This document shows positions 23,477-35,599 of a stretch of 64,000 nucleotides of DNA, in pieces (the first letter of the stretch is position 1; every line of letters begins with the position of its first letter). The translations under genes were made by a program, and so were the position numbers. Source of the stretch: Welwitschia mirabilis (taxonomy: Eukaryota > Gnetophyta > Gnetopsida > Welwitschiales); the NCBI GenBank assembly GCA_051453625.1, contig JBOZIK010000001.1, positions 281,592,451 through 281,656,450 of the forward strand. The letters run 5' to 3'. The notes under the pieces are model-generated. The model searched no databases. It saw nothing but the letters and a program-made list of their open reading frames with translations, and was not told the DNA's origin.

Positions 23477-24953
23477 TATTATAGATTTTTTCCTAGCATG
23501 TTTCAAATACCTCAACTTATTTAGAGCATCATAAGTTTAATTTATATTTATAAGTAATAATTAAAGGACCAAAAGAAGAAAAAGAAGTGTCATCTACCCC
23601 ATTGTTTAGATGATGATCAGAAGATGATAGACACTATACATAAATAGAAAAATCATGGTTCCACTAGTAGTCATCTACCCTACTATTTGCATGATAATCA
23701 AGGAACAATAGCCATTTATGAAGCAAAATTACATTTTAAAGATGGCTTTTAAGGATAAAAAAATATGTCAACAAATTAGACTCTTTTAAAAGGTATTTGG
23801 ATATGTCAATAAACATAGAATTCATGAGGAGTTTTATAAGAACATTTGATCTTGATTAATGCATTTGTCAGAGATGAAGAAAGACCTGTAGTAGAAGAAA
23901 GCATTAGAGACTAAAAGAAAATATATCTATGACCATCATCTAGATGATACATAGGATGACATTAATTACTCTATCTATCATCTTCTTAGTTATCTGGATG
24001 ACATCTTAAGATAACTAAAAGAATTAAAAAAAAAGAAAAAAAAGAAATGTTAATTTTACAACTGATAAATATTCATGTGGTCATTAAAATAATACTAAAT
24101 AAATGATACTTATTAATTATGCCAAGAAGATATGTAGAGGATAAAAACCATTAGAAATTAAGATTAAATGTCATCCACCCTATTTTTTAAATGATACTAG
24201 GTAGGTAATAGCTCTAATAACTGTTTAACATATTCTCTCTATTATGAAATTGGTGACATGACTACCCCTAGTCCAATACTACTCCTTGGTGACTCTAACC
24301 ATAAATCCAAAACTATAAATACCTTCCCTCACCCCTCACAACCCCCTCACCCCTTCTTTCCATACTAGATTCCTTATTTCTAATATTTTATGCATCAATT
24401 ATTTTTTTAATGAAGTTCAATTAAGCAAGAAATTCATCTAGCTTAGAAGAAAAGCTTCCCTTGGTATTTGGTTGTGTTTCCTTCATTGAGGAGTAACTAC
24501 TGTTAAGTGGATGTAAGAACATTATGATTAATAAAAGATCATTTTGTTTCTTCTAGTTTATCCCTTATGTTATTTATATGTTATATCAAAATTAATTTAA
24601 TTATATAAATGTTAATTGTAATTTTTATATAATATATGAGGGTCAACTTAAATGATAACAAGTTGGTAAACTTGGTTAGTGATTGTGTTTAGGCTTGTAT
24701 TTCATTCTTAGATTAATTAATTGCATTTAATCCATCATTGTAGTATCATTCATTTGTTAATTTCAAATTAGAATAGGAAAATCACTTCAAATACCTTTCT
24801 AAATAAAGCAATTTTATAAATGTACTTTCAAATTTTTCTTTAGAGTAATACATTATATCAATTACCTATATTAGTGTGTGTTTGTTAGATTGGATATTTA
24901 ATATTATAGGTTATGTTTGAAGAGTATTAATTTAAGATAATAAGCACATAACA
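23477..24953 (+). repeat. 5' LTR of element D (about 1.5 kb)
   Basis: Aligned with 54107-55713: catgtttcaaataccyc near 23498 with 54128; the minus-one TATA region near 24313 with 55095; the ggttgtgtttccttcattga block near 24472 with 55228; and the ...cataaca end with ...cacaaca. It contains many CATCTA/GATGAT motifs between 23590 and 24200. No coding potential. Confidence 0.75.
24313..24320 (+). promoter_or_regulatory. LTR TATA box of element D
   Basis: ctataaat followed by acc and a pyrimidine-rich stretch (ccctcacccctcacaacccc). The same ctataaatacc box is found in LTRs K and J. Confidence 0.6.
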
Positions 24954-24970
24954 CACACACCCCGATGAAT

Positions 24971-24987
24971 TAACACCATGATAGGGA
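24971..24987 (+). other. Probable primer-binding site of element D
   Basis: TAACACCATGATAGGGA matches the Asp-tRNA-type PBS TGGCGCCGTTGCCGGGGA, with one base missing and the other changes almost all transitions. It lies 17 bases after the proposed LTR end, longer than usual, so the LTR end may be slightly misplaced. Confidence 0.5.
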
Positions 24988-25412
24988 AAGAGTTCAAGAA
25001 AGTTTGGAAGGTTAATTCTCATTACAAAAGTAGCTAATTTTATTTTAAGTTATTCACTTATGTATTTTGTACATATATTTTTTCTTTTTCAATTTTAATT
25101 TCCACTGGTTTTCTTATTTTAGCTTAAATTTTAATTAGTTTTCTTGATTTTTCTTTCATGTTAATTTTCTTGAGTTTTCATTCTAATGTTATTGTTAGTT
25201 TTATGTGTGAACTTGAAGACTAGTACTTGAGGCTTACTCTTTATAGTTAGTTGATCTGAGAAATCATCATATAAAATGTATAGTCATCTCATGCTTTTGA
25301 TACTACTAAATTCTTGGTTAGTAATATTTATGTGCACTTTGTGATATCTTGATAATTATCTTATGTACTGATTAAATTAATTTTTTTTCTTCCATTCCTC
25401 TTATTTATTTCT

Positions 25413-26510
25413 ATGGATAATGGTAAAAGAACTCTATGAGAAATCTTTATTGAAAGAAAGAGAAACTTGGATTTTATGAATAATGATAAACTAAAATTAC
25501 ATGAGATATTAAAAATAGAAATTAGGACCCTTCTTCTTTTCAACCTCTATCTTTTTTGCCTTCTTATTTTTAACCTTTATATAGGAATAATAATATTGAT
25601 TTTTAATATTTTAGAACTCCTACCTCATTTATAAAGGCATTATATAAATGATTTAACATACCTCAATGTAAGTCCATAGAGGAAAATGAAGAATAAATAA
25701 ATTTCTTATATCCCCTAAGTTCTTTTAATCAATAATGTAATCAAAATGATTTACTTCATGATTTAATAGAAGAACTTAAGAAAATATGTGATTATTAGCA
25801 AGAATAGTATAATATTATAGGAATACATCAAAAAGAAATATTAAGAAATCAAATATCTTAAGGTCATCTTGAAACATAACATTGTTAAACCTTAACCACT
25901 ATGTATACTACCTCTCACTTTGAGAATCAAGAGGGAAACATCAAAATGGATACACATAGTAATAACTTCTATTTTGATAATGAATTTTTAGATGGCCAAT
26001 GTTCAAAAGAAGAGAGCCAAAATTATAAACCTATCAATTAAACAATAATGATAAGGATGATAATTTTTCAAATGATGGTATAGAGATATTAGATCATATC
26101 TACAATATCTACTTACTCTTATGAAACTAATGTGAAAGGGAGAAATCAATTCTAGAAAAGTCTAAAAATTTTGCAACCTATGATAAACATAATAATCCCA
26201 TTTCTCTTTATGAGCTTTTTGATGAATCTAATAATTTGAAAATGATGATATGCAACAACTTAATGATTCAAGTAATGTAGAAAAGAAGTATAAAAAGGAA
26301 GCTATAATGATTTAACAAAATCAAACAGAGGATATAATTCTTACATATTATGAAATAATTAAACTTGAAGAGTTTAATCTTATTAAAAATGTTTCTTCAC
26401 CTCTTCCACTTATGCTTTTAGTTAAAATCAAAAGACCATATTTTCTTATACCCCTAGCATTACATTACCTCCCCCTTTTGAAAAATATGATTTGTGATTT
26501 GTTGGAGTAT
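25413..26510 (+). other. Element D interior with possible decayed gag
   Basis: An ATG at 25413 opens MDNGKRTL and then a stop, after which the same frame stays fairly open (EIFIERKRNLDFMNNDKLKL near 25440-25500). Another stop-free piece of about 60 codons lies near 26320-26500 (EDIILTYYEIIKLEEFNLIK). Position after a PBS suggests gag, but I see no capsid or CCHC motif, so the identity is inferred from location only. The flanks 24988-25412 and 26511-27340 show nothing I can name. Confidence 0.35.
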
Positions 26511-27342
26511 TAAATTGGAAAAAGCCTTACCTTCTTAATAAAAATTCAAGTATTAAATTAATCTTATGAAACTTCTTAGTTTTATAAAACATGCCCTAAT
26601 CAACCATCCTATGAAGCCTCTTACTATTTCCTAGATTCATTCATTGACTAGTACCATTGATGATATATGAAATGACACTTAGATTTTACATTGATTTAAT
26701 AAGAGATTGTGTTTTAAAAAAATTTATTAATTATTCATCTCTTATTTAGATTATGAAATTTGTGCTATTAATGTATTATCATTATGTTTTCATTCTCACT
26801 AATTGGTAATGATCATATACCTTTCATGTTTTATTAATTGGTCTTCATATGATATGATTTCATGTTCTATCAATTGGTTTTCATATGATTTGATCCTTAT
26901 TTTTTTAAAAATATAATGCAATAACTATATTGGAATATCTATCTTCTGTCATAGGGATAAATACAAAGTAAATGATCTAGATTATACTTGTAGTAATTGA
27001 TTTAATGGAGTCTCTTTTCTTAAAGATACGTCCACCACTTGCCCTTATCTAGATGTGATTATTTTAATAGTTTTTCTTTTTCAATGTCTATTAACTTGAT
27101 TTTACTTTAGACTTTTATCATGTAGTATGTTTAAGCATTTCGGCCTTTGCAATTTATGAATGATTAGTCAGACTTTAGCCAATTAAAAGGCATTAAAATA
27201 TTTATGAACTTTTATTTTATGAGAGAAAAATGTGCTTAATTAAGTCATTCATATTGTATTCTTTGTATTTTAATAAACTTCTTTTTTTTTAAGGCTATAA
27301 GTTAATAGGACTTTGATAATGCATAAGTATATTTTCATATTT

Positions 27343-27347
27343 GTATG

Positions 27348-27418
<71 letters not shown>

Positions 27419-27530
27419 NNNNNNNNNNNNNNNNNNNNNNNNNNNNNNNNNNNNNNNNNNNNNNNNNNNNNNNNNNNNNNNNNNNNNNNNNNNNNNNNNN
27501 NNNNNNNNNNNGAGAGAGAGAGAGAGAGGA
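27343..27530 (+). repeat. Compound microsatellite (TA)n-(TG)n-gap-(GA)n
   Basis: TATATA from about 27347, TG repeats from 27361 to 27418, 93 N, then GAGAGA from 27512 to 27529. Stop-free frames across it on both strands are low-complexity artefacts. Confidence 0.9.
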
Positions 27531-27974
27531 AGAGGAATTCTCAAAAGAAATATAAAATGTCAATTTATACTATGAAAGAACTTTGGAGAATCACTCCTAA
27601 TCTATCTCAAGTATTACCACAACAAGGACTACGTTACTTAATAGCTCATGTTTTATCTAATGGATCCTATTTCTTGTGATAAAAGTAAGATCAATGGTTT
27701 AAAATTGAGCACTCTGTAATGGAAGGAATCTAAGATCAAGAAAGGTATACCCTGAAGTGTGTCATGATTATCACATTATCAAGTATCATTAATTTGCAAC
27801 CATCTTTTAAGTTAATGCTTGAGTTATAGATATGATATGTTAAATTTAATTATTACATTTTCATATTCATCCATGCTATTCAAATAAAACCATGATATTT
27901 TACTATATGGAAATTATATGTCTTTAACCAGGAATGAAAGACTATTAGCAAATAATTAACTTTAAGTAGAATAT

Positions 27975-29184
27975 TGAGGATTGTTTAAACTTAAAGGGAA
28001 GGGATGAATGAGTTTTACTAAATAAAATTTTAAGTCAAAATATTAAATGAAAATGCAAAATAAAGACATATTACCAAATAACATGGTTCCCCAACCTAGG
28101 TACATCAACACATAGAGGATAGCTTTTACTCACACATTTGGATATGCTTAACTTCTAAGAAAATAGTGGTTTTATGATGCACCATCAATATTATAATAAA
28201 TGAGAGTCTTCTCGTAAGGTATAACTTGATTTTCCTTAAGGAAATATTGGTTTTCATAGTTGCACCAAGAGTCTTTACAATAGTAAGAGCCTTCTCACAA
28301 GGAAACACTTTCTCCCTTGCAAGTGAATAATGGTTTTCTAGCTCACGAATAACCTTATATAAAACAAGTGCCTAAAAGAAAATCTCAAATGCAAACCTAT
28401 AAAAGTGTTACCTTAGAAAGTATTTGATATTAAAAGATGGACTTCACAATAATATTTAACAATAAGATAGTTCACAATGTAAACCAAAAATATAACACAA
28501 TAATAAGCCTGAATATATTACTTTGATGAAGATTTAAGCTTCTTGATTTTATTATTATCATCATGAGTATAAATGAAAAATGTAGTAGTAAAGACCTAAG
28601 AAAGAATGATGATAACAATGCTAACGCCTTTGCAATAAGGCCTTGATTCTTTATGAGAAGTGTCTTTTATTTGTATAATCTTTCTTTTGATCTCATCATT
28701 TAGAGCCAAGAATTCTCTATATTTCTGATTGATCAATGAGATGCCAAAGGTTCTTCTCTATTTTGTGACTTTAAGGCTTTATAACATAAAAGTAAATCTA
28801 GTTGTTTAAGCTTGAAATATATCCATTCAAATAAGTAACCACATAATGAATAGGAAATGGCTAGGCATTGGGTGCATAACTTTAGTTCTAATTGACATTG
28901 ACTTTAGTCTAAGACATCTTTACTTTTGTAGATGTCAACTAATAATCAGATGCCTTTACCTTATGTCTTCAGTTAACTTGCCTAGATTTTGATGAAATTA
29001 TATCTATAATAATCTTGAACCTCTATGATCATTAATTTGTAATGTATAAGTTCATATCTCATCAAAAACAGAAGATATTAGTTGAAAACCAAATTAAGTT
29101 TGTTATCTATTTTAGCTGAATATAGACATCTTCAAATTATTAATTTTATAATTTAACATTTAATCCTTTGTGTGAAATGTTATC
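27975..29184 (-). repeat. 3' LTR of element H, first part (continues at 44426-44543)
   Basis: Begins tgaggattgtttaaac and aligns with 51722 onward: ccaacctaggtacatcaaca near 28091 with 51838; the repeated ggaaataktggttttc blocks near 28240 with 51985; and rc of 56760-57416 in element G. It is interrupted after the ttatc at 29180-29184 by element E, resumes after 44425, and ends ...ttaccaata at 44543. The right end should read CA. Confidence 0.85.
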
Positions 29185-30296
29185 TGTTAACATGTAAAAA
29201 ATTACATTTATATCAAGTGTTTTAGGCTAACTTATTATAAATAAAGATATTAATTAAATTATTTTAATCATAAAATATGTATTCTATTATTTTTAAAATA
29301 AAATTTAATGTTATGTTTTCTCCATATTAATACAATTCGACATAAAATCATAGTGGTAATAGAGATATAAGATGGTGAAACAGAGCATAGCATTGGAAGA
29401 AATATAGCAAAGGCATGTGATGATATTTATCAAATGATATAACAAAACCTCCACTCAGTGCTAAATAACAAACATTCTACCTAATGCTCAAGGACAGAAT
29501 ATAATCTACCTAATGTTATAAAATAGAATCTTATCTACCTATTGCTAAATGATAAATATTCTGTATAACACTATAAGATAAGAATTTAACCATCCCTCAC
29601 CTCTATCTCTTCCTATAAAAGGGCCTTGAAAACNNNNNNNNNNNNNNNNNNNNNNNNNNNNNNNNNNNNNNNNNNNNNNNNNNNNNNNNNNNNNNNNNNN
29701 NNNNNNTTTTGTTTCCATTTTTCCTTTACTATAAAGTTCTTTTTATAATGTAAAAGTTGTTTTTCTTTGATCTTGATTCATGAGTAATATCATAATTAGG
29801 ATAAGTAGTTAACCTCTTTAACTATTAAGTTTAATTTAATTGTGTAAATTCCTCTTAATCACTTAGCATTCTAATTTCATAGATCTTTAGTGATTTAGAA
29901 GTTCTTACTTTTTATTATTATTTAAGACTAAATTATTAGTTTAATTCATCATTTATCGTATTATGAATAAGATTATGCCTTATGAATTAGGCCAAAAGCA
30001 CTGGATGATTTTTATTATTTTGTAGAAAGGTAGTTGAACAACTTTGAAGTGAAAGATTGCATAGGACAAATCAATGATACCTTGGATCTAGTTTTTCTCC
30101 TCCTCTCTAAGATGAAATTCAAACTTTAAGAATTATTTTATCTCTTCTTCTCTTTTCTTTCCTTTTTATATCATACATTAAGATTAAGGTTAGTGTAATT
30201 TTAGTCAATNNNNNNNNNNNNAGTGTTTGTAAATAAGAATAATAACTAAGTTTCTAAGTTAGTTTTCAATCTAGATATTATACTATAAGTTAAATG
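29185..30296 (+). repeat. 5' LTR of element E
   Basis: Starts TGTTAACATG. It contains a small direct repeat series (ctacctaatgctcaaggaca, ctacctaatgttataaaata, ctacctattgctaaatgata near 29478-29560) and a TATA box, and ends at aagttaaatg before the PBS. It aligns with the split 3' LTR. A 73-N gap (29634-29706) and a 12-N gap (30210-30221) lie inside. Confidence 0.85.
29613..29620 (+). promoter_or_regulatory. LTR TATA box of element E
   Basis: ctataaaa in the context tctcttcctataaaagggcc is a good plant TATA box about 430 bp into the LTR. The same box in the 3' LTR is the insertion point of element F. Confidence 0.7.
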
Positions 30297-30301
30297 GATT
30301 T

Positions 30302-30319
30302 TAGTGCCATTGCTAGGGA
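30302..30319 (+). other. Primer-binding site of element E (Asp-tRNA type)
   Basis: TAGTGCCATTGCTAGGGA differs from the family PBS TGGCGCCGTTGCCGGGGA at five positions, all G-to-A or C-to-T. It lies five bases after the LTR. Confidence 0.8.
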
Positions 30320-31040
30320 TAACAAATTAGTAGTAGCTCAAAGAGATAGTAGTTTTATTTTTACAATTTTTTACTTTTCCAATGATGGAATACTGGTCCT
30401 TCTTTCGGTGATACCTAAACTGGTCATTCTTCTTTTTTCTTTGTCTTTCTTTTTCTTTTCTTTCTNNNNNNNNNTATTAATTCTTCTACTATTATTCCAA
30501 ATTATTCATTTTTCTTTTGCTTTATTTTTAATCTTTTAACTTGTTTTCTATAGGTCTACTATTTGTTGCAAGTTGCTTTAAAGTTAATAAGCCTTTTAAA
30601 ACCTTGAAAATTTTAATCAAAATTTACAATTGTATTTTATGTTTTTATTTTCTGCTATGTTTTTTATGTTTTTGCATTTCACTATGTGTATATAAACTTT
30701 AAAAGTTTCTTAAAAATATTTTATGATTCTTATTATGTTTTACTCATGGTTATCATGTCTACTTTATTTTCTTGAATTTTTAAATGATTAAGAACTTTAA
30801 AATTTTTTCACAATCTTACTTAATGTTATTCATGTTACATTTTTATTTCATTGTGATCTTAACACTATAAATGTTTTATCCATAATCAATAAATTTATTT
30901 CTGAAACGTTAGAACCCTATGTGACTTGCAATCCCTAGAAACCTTTCCTTTTTATTTTTTGAATTTTTTAAGAATCATGTAAATCTATTTCTTACATGAC
31001 TTAGACTCATGATATAGTAAGAAGACTAACTCAAAATAAC
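30320..31040 (+). other. 5' leader of element E
   Basis: Untranslated AT-rich sequence between PBS and gag, with a pyrimidine tract (tctttctttttcttttcttt) and a 9-N gap near 30440-30474. The frame open from 30294 to 30539 spans the PBS and the pyrimidine tract and is not a gene. Confidence 0.6.
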
Positions 31041-32640
31041 ATGGACTCCTTTACTAATCTTGAAAGAAAGAGAAAATTCAAAACCCAAAATCAAGCTTGA
31101 GAGGACTCTTTAGAACAAACCTCAACTATGAAAAATAATCAAAATAATTAAATTGCATTATTACAAAACAATACAAATAATTCAATTAATTCCTGTGATG
31201 AAAATCTTATCAAATTAAGAAATTCTTAATAGATTACAAGATTATTACTTCACTTAAGGAGTGGTTAAATGACAAGTTTCCCTTGTTTTTACTGTCAATC
31301 AACCTAGGTAAACCCTTTGTGATTACCTCTAATCACAAAGCCTAGGGACATCCTCTTACATAGTGCTATCATCTGTTAAACAAAGGCTATAGTTTAAGCT
31401 TTTTACTATTTAACTCTTAGCCCATTTTCATGGACTTAAATATAAAGATCCTTACCTATACTTTAGGAAATTTTAATGTATTTATCAACTATCCCTCAAT
31501 ATCCTAATACTCATCATGCATTTAGACTTATTTTATTTTCTTTTTTCTTAAAGGATAAGGTAAAGTCTTGGTTATACATTTAAAAAACCTTTTCCATCAC
31601 AAATAGACTAGACTTAAGTAAAGCTTTTTTTCACTAAGTTCTTTCCTAGCCATAAGAAAAACACCCTTAGGAAATAGAACATGAACTTTTAACAGAAGGA
31701 TTACAAAACCTTTTCTTAGATCTTAGAGAGATATAAATATTTATTATTAAAATTCTTCCAACATGGTTTTGAATTAGGTAGGAAGATAAGTTTATTTTAT
31801 GATGATTTATTCAAAAATAACCATTAAATAGTGGAAATGATAAGTCATGTAAATTTCCTAGGCATGTAGTTAGATGAGGTTTGGGAATATTTAGAAAGTG
31901 TAGTTGAGAGCTTAAAAAATTGGAAGAAATCTATGGAACCTTTAAGATCACATCATTTTATTAGATCAACTAGTGTCTTAAATATTCCAAAAAACTTTGA
32001 GATGAGTAATAGAATTGATGAACTAGTAAGAAAGTTAGAATCATTAATTTCCTCACAGTTAACCTCACCTATGATTAATAAACTCAAGTGTTTAATCCAC
32101 CATATTAACACTCATGAAACCATTAAATTTCCATCTATACCTTTATTGTAAATCATAGTTAATGAATAGATGAATGTGACTAAACAATGGTAAAATCCCA
32201 ATTCTAGAACAATGGTAAAATCCCAATTCTAGTTAGTGAAATCATTTAAATTTCTCTTTCGAAAAAGAAAACATTTCATAATAAAATTTTCTTCCTAAGA
32301 CTTCATCTCCCTCATCTTCTAATCCTTATCCTTTATCTTTAAACCACCATCAAACAACTTTATCTAACTCATGGAAGGCTACCTTCAAAAAGTTCATTGA
32401 AATACAAATGCAAGTAAATTAACAATAAGAAAAAATAAATCAAAGGCTTGAATAGACTATAAGATAACTCCAAAAAATCATCAACTACATTCTTTAATCA
32501 ATAAACTAAAGAGAAATAGGAAAACTTCCCATGAGTACCCAACCAAACCCAAAAGGAGCTAGATTTATAGAAGGGGTAGAACACCTAGAAGAAACTAAGT
32601 TCATACACCTTAGGAGTGCAAAATAGCTAGAAAGGTCACC
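31041..32640 (+). pseudogene. gag: Element E gag
   Basis: Likely start ATG at 31041 (MDSFTNLERKRKFKTQNQA, then a stop). The capsid core is readable near 31520-31580 as RLILFSFFLKDKVKSWL, equivalent to LRLFPFSLKDKAKxWL of Athila gag. A stop-free segment at 31933-32151 (MEPLRSHHF...RIDELVRKLESL) fits the region ahead of the zinc knuckle, which is itself decayed. From 32160 to 32890 the frame degrades into lysine/asparagine-rich pieces (gag-pol linker). A short tandem duplicate of aatggtaaaatcccaattct lies at 32188-32232. Confidence 0.7.
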
Positions 32641-32898
32641 CATACAAAATAATCCTAAGGATAAACAAAACCCCATAGGAAAAAAGGAAAAGAATAAGAG
32701 TGAAGATAAATTACCTATTTATAAAGAACCATCACCTTTTCCCCAACCACTTAAGAAGAAAGATATAATGAAAAAACAATTAAAGGGACTATAAATTTTC
32801 AAAAAAAAAATAAAATAATCATTTCCCTTATAAAATCCATCAAATAGGTCCATTATTATACTAAATTTATTAAGGACTTATGCACTATTAAAAGGTGA

Positions 32899-33369
32899 AT
32901 GAACATTGAATATAAAGCTTTTTTTAGCCTAGAAAATAAGTGTGATTCTCCAAAATCAATTTACACTATTATCATAGGTACAAAAACTATCAACCAAGCC
33001 TTATTAAATTTAGGAGCTAGCATAAGGTTTCTCCCTTATAAGACCTATAAGAATTTAGACTTGGAAGGACTCAGAAACATAAAACTCTTACTGCAATTAG
33101 TATATAACTCGATTAAAACACTACTAGGAGTCATTGAGGATGGTATAATTAAAGTGAATAGTTACTACTTTTCAAAAGATTTTGTTGTCTTAGACACAGA
33201 GAAATCATCAAATCAAATAGTTACCATCATATTAGGAAGACCACTCTTAGCAACCTTCAATGCCTTAATCAATTGTAGGAATGAATTAATGAAAATTTCA
33301 TTTGGCAACATGACCATAAAGCTAATGTTTTTAATGCTACAAAGTTATCATCAAATGACAAAGGGATAG
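32899..33369 (+). pseudogene. Element E aspartic protease (catalytic Asp changed to Asn)
   Basis: Stop-free for 156 codons, the longest clean coding piece in the window. It cleaves the polyprotein in intact elements. NLGASIRFLPYKTYKNLDL (residues 37-55) matches the LDLGASVNLMP..VY block, but the catalytic Asp is Asn at residue 37 (aat, 33007-33009). Later blocks are typical of the family: DFVVLDTE (residues 94-101), ILGRPLLATFNALINCRNE (111-129) and SFGNMTIKL (134-142). The ATG is internal to a polyprotein, not a true start. It is followed by a frameshift and a large gap. Confidence 0.85.
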
Positions 33370-33569
33370 AGTACATAAATAGGGTAGAAAGCCTTGTTGA
33401 AAACCAAGAATCCACTTCTTACTCTTTCAAAATTGATGAAATAAAATGCTATTAAGAAATGTGCCACATAGCCCAAAACTAAGTTGATTTAGAACTTAAA
33501 CCCTAATGATTTAAAATATACTTTCTTAGGGGATAACTCCATCTTTCTGATAGTTATAAATGATTTCTT

Positions 33570-34055
33570 GACTCATCCAAAGATGATCAATTACTTAGAT
33601 TCTTAAGAAAGAATAAANNNNNNNNNNNNNNNNNNNNNNNNNNNNNNNNNNNNNNNNNNNNNNNNNNNNNNNNNNNNNNNNNNNNNNNNNNNNNNNNNNN
33701 NNNNNNNNNNNNNNNNNNNNNNNNNNNNNNNNNNNNNNNNNNNNNNNNNNNNNNNNNNNNNNNNNNNNNNNNNNNNNNNNNNNNNNNNNNNNNNNNNNNN
33801 NNNNNNNNNNNNNNNNNNNNNNNNNNNNNNNNNNNNNNNNNNNNNNNNNNNNNNNNNNNNNNNNNNNNNNNNNNNNNNNNNNNNNNNNNNNNNNNNNNNN
33901 NNNNNNNNNNNNNNNNNNNNNNNNNNNNNNNNNNNNNNNNNNNNNNNNNNNNNNNNNNNNNNNNNNNNNNNNNNNNNNNNNNNNNNNNNNNNNNNNNNNN
34001 NNNNNNNNNNNNNNNNNNGATTATCAATTACTTAGATTCTTAAGAAAGAATAAAT
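33570..34055. other. Assembly gap (401 N) with duplicated flanks
   Basis: The sequence atcaattacttagattctta and onward before the gap (33588-33617) is repeated right after it (34022-34055). The gap lies between protease and RT of element E. Probably an unmerged overlap, so the true gap may be zero. Confidence 0.8.
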
Positions 34056-34139
34056 AAGCAATAGAATGAATTCTCTCTAACATTAGAGGAATTGACATTA
34101 GTATTTGCATGTACCATATCTATTTAGAGGAAAATGCAA

Positions 34140-34900
34140 AACCATTCATAGAAGTACAACATAGGATAAATCCAACTATGAGGGAAATTATTAAAAATAA
34201 GGTAATTAAACCTTTTTACAATGTGTTATCTATCCTATTTCAGAAAGTAAGAGGATAAGTCCAACTCATACTATAGTAAAGAAGTCAGGTATTACCCTTA
34301 TCCCTAATGAGAATAATGAACTTATCCCTATCAAACTTATTGTATAATAGAGGATGTATATTAATTATAAGAAATTAAATATTATATCTAGAAAATATCA
34401 TTATCCTCTTCCTTTTCTAGATTAAATTTTAGAATAACTTGCAAGGCACTCTTTTTATTATTTCTTGGATGGACACTCAGGTTATAATCAGATTGAAATT
34501 ACTCCCAAATATCAAGACAAAACCACCTTTACTTATTCCAATAGAACATTATCTTATAAATGAATACCCACTTACCATGTGTCAACATTTCATGTTTGAT
34601 ATATTCTCTAAATTATTAGATTTATGTATCGAGATATTCATGGATAACTTCTCACTTTATAGGACCTTATTTAACCACTATTTGAGTAACTTAGAACATG
34701 TTCTCGAAAGATGCATTAAAAAATGCCTTATATTTAATTGAAAAAAATGCCATTTTATGGTAAATCAGGCATATTTTTTAGACATGTAATCTCTAAGAGA
34801 GGAATTCAGGTAGATCCACTAAGATCTCCTTAATCACACACCTACCAAGCCTTCACAAATAAAAAGATATTAGATCATTTATAGGACATGTAGGATATTA
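34140..34900 (+). pseudogene. Element E reverse transcriptase
   Basis: Fragments in several frames follow RT order: VQHRINPTMREII near 34146 (start of the domain), a YFLDGHSGYNQIEITP block near 34455-34507, then EIFMDNFSLY near 34629-34658 followed by LEHVLERCIKKCLIFN to 34738. The next frame gives KKCHFMV at 34740-34760. The second active-site Asp of FMDDF is Asn here (aac, 34646-34648), which would abolish polymerisation. Stops and at least three frameshifts are present. Confidence 0.85.
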
Positions 34901-34999
34901 TAAGCACTTCATCAAGGAATTCAGTAAAAACTCTAAGAATTTGTTTAATTTTTTAAGTAAGAATGCCTTCTTCAGTTGAACTCTAGAGTGTTAAAATAC

Positions 35000-35430
35000 A
35001 TTTGACCAACTTGAATGAAAGGTAACTTCTACATCTATTGTCTAACCACCCAATTAAAAGTATCCTTTAAACTTATGTGTGATGCTAGTAACTCAGAGGA
35101 GAATTTGTTTTAGGGTAAATAATTAATTAAAAACCAACCATGATTTACTATACTAGTAAAACCTTAAATAACACTCAAATCATTTATACTATTACAAAGA
35201 AGGAGCTTTTGACTATTGTCTTTGTCCTTGAAAAATTTAGGCATTACCTTTTAAGATCTAAAATAGTTATTAACAATAATAACTTAATCCTTAGGTATTT
35301 TTATGCCAAAAAGGATTCAAATCCATGCCTTATTAGATTGATTCTCCTCATTCAAGAATTCAATTAAGAGATTAAGGATAATAAAGGCTTTGATAATGTT
35401 ATCATATATCATCTTCCATGCACATCTACA
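35000..35430 (+). pseudogene. Element E RNase H
   Basis: From 35140, 75 stop-free codons read MIYYTSKTLNNTQIIYTITK, then KELLTIVFVLEKFRHYLLRS, the RT-RNase H connection of Athila-like pol (IYYASRTLNxAQxNYxTTEKELLAVVFAxDKFRxYL). LIRLILLIQEFN follows near 35330-35365, then a decayed DNVIIYHLP (usually ENxVADHLSR) near 35390. The upstream part (CDAS block) is partly visible near 35070-35100 (KLMCDASNSE). Confidence 0.85.
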
Positions 35431-35599
35431 AATACTTTGTAACCATCTTTACCTATCAATAATACTTTTCCTGATAAACATCTCTTTTCACTCAAAGAGA
35501 TATTTTGGTTTGTAAATATCACTAATTATGTAGTCTTTAAAACTATCCCTTTCCATTAGATCATCAATGGTAAAAAGAGGTTCTTAAGTCAAGTCAAAT

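Noticed and set aside
24313-24360. Possible host-gene promoter (TATA box with a C-rich stretch)
   Set aside because: The same box and pyrimidine tract recur at the equivalent place in the other D LTR and in K and J, so it is the LTR promoter.
27313-27679. Overlapping stop-free frames with Val/Cys, Thr/His and Arg/Glu runs
   Set aside because: They translate the TG/CA and GA microsatellites and the N run on both strands; not genes.
33587-34027. 146-codon frame on the minus strand
   Set aside because: Made of the 401-N gap; the real coding strand here is plus (element E pol).
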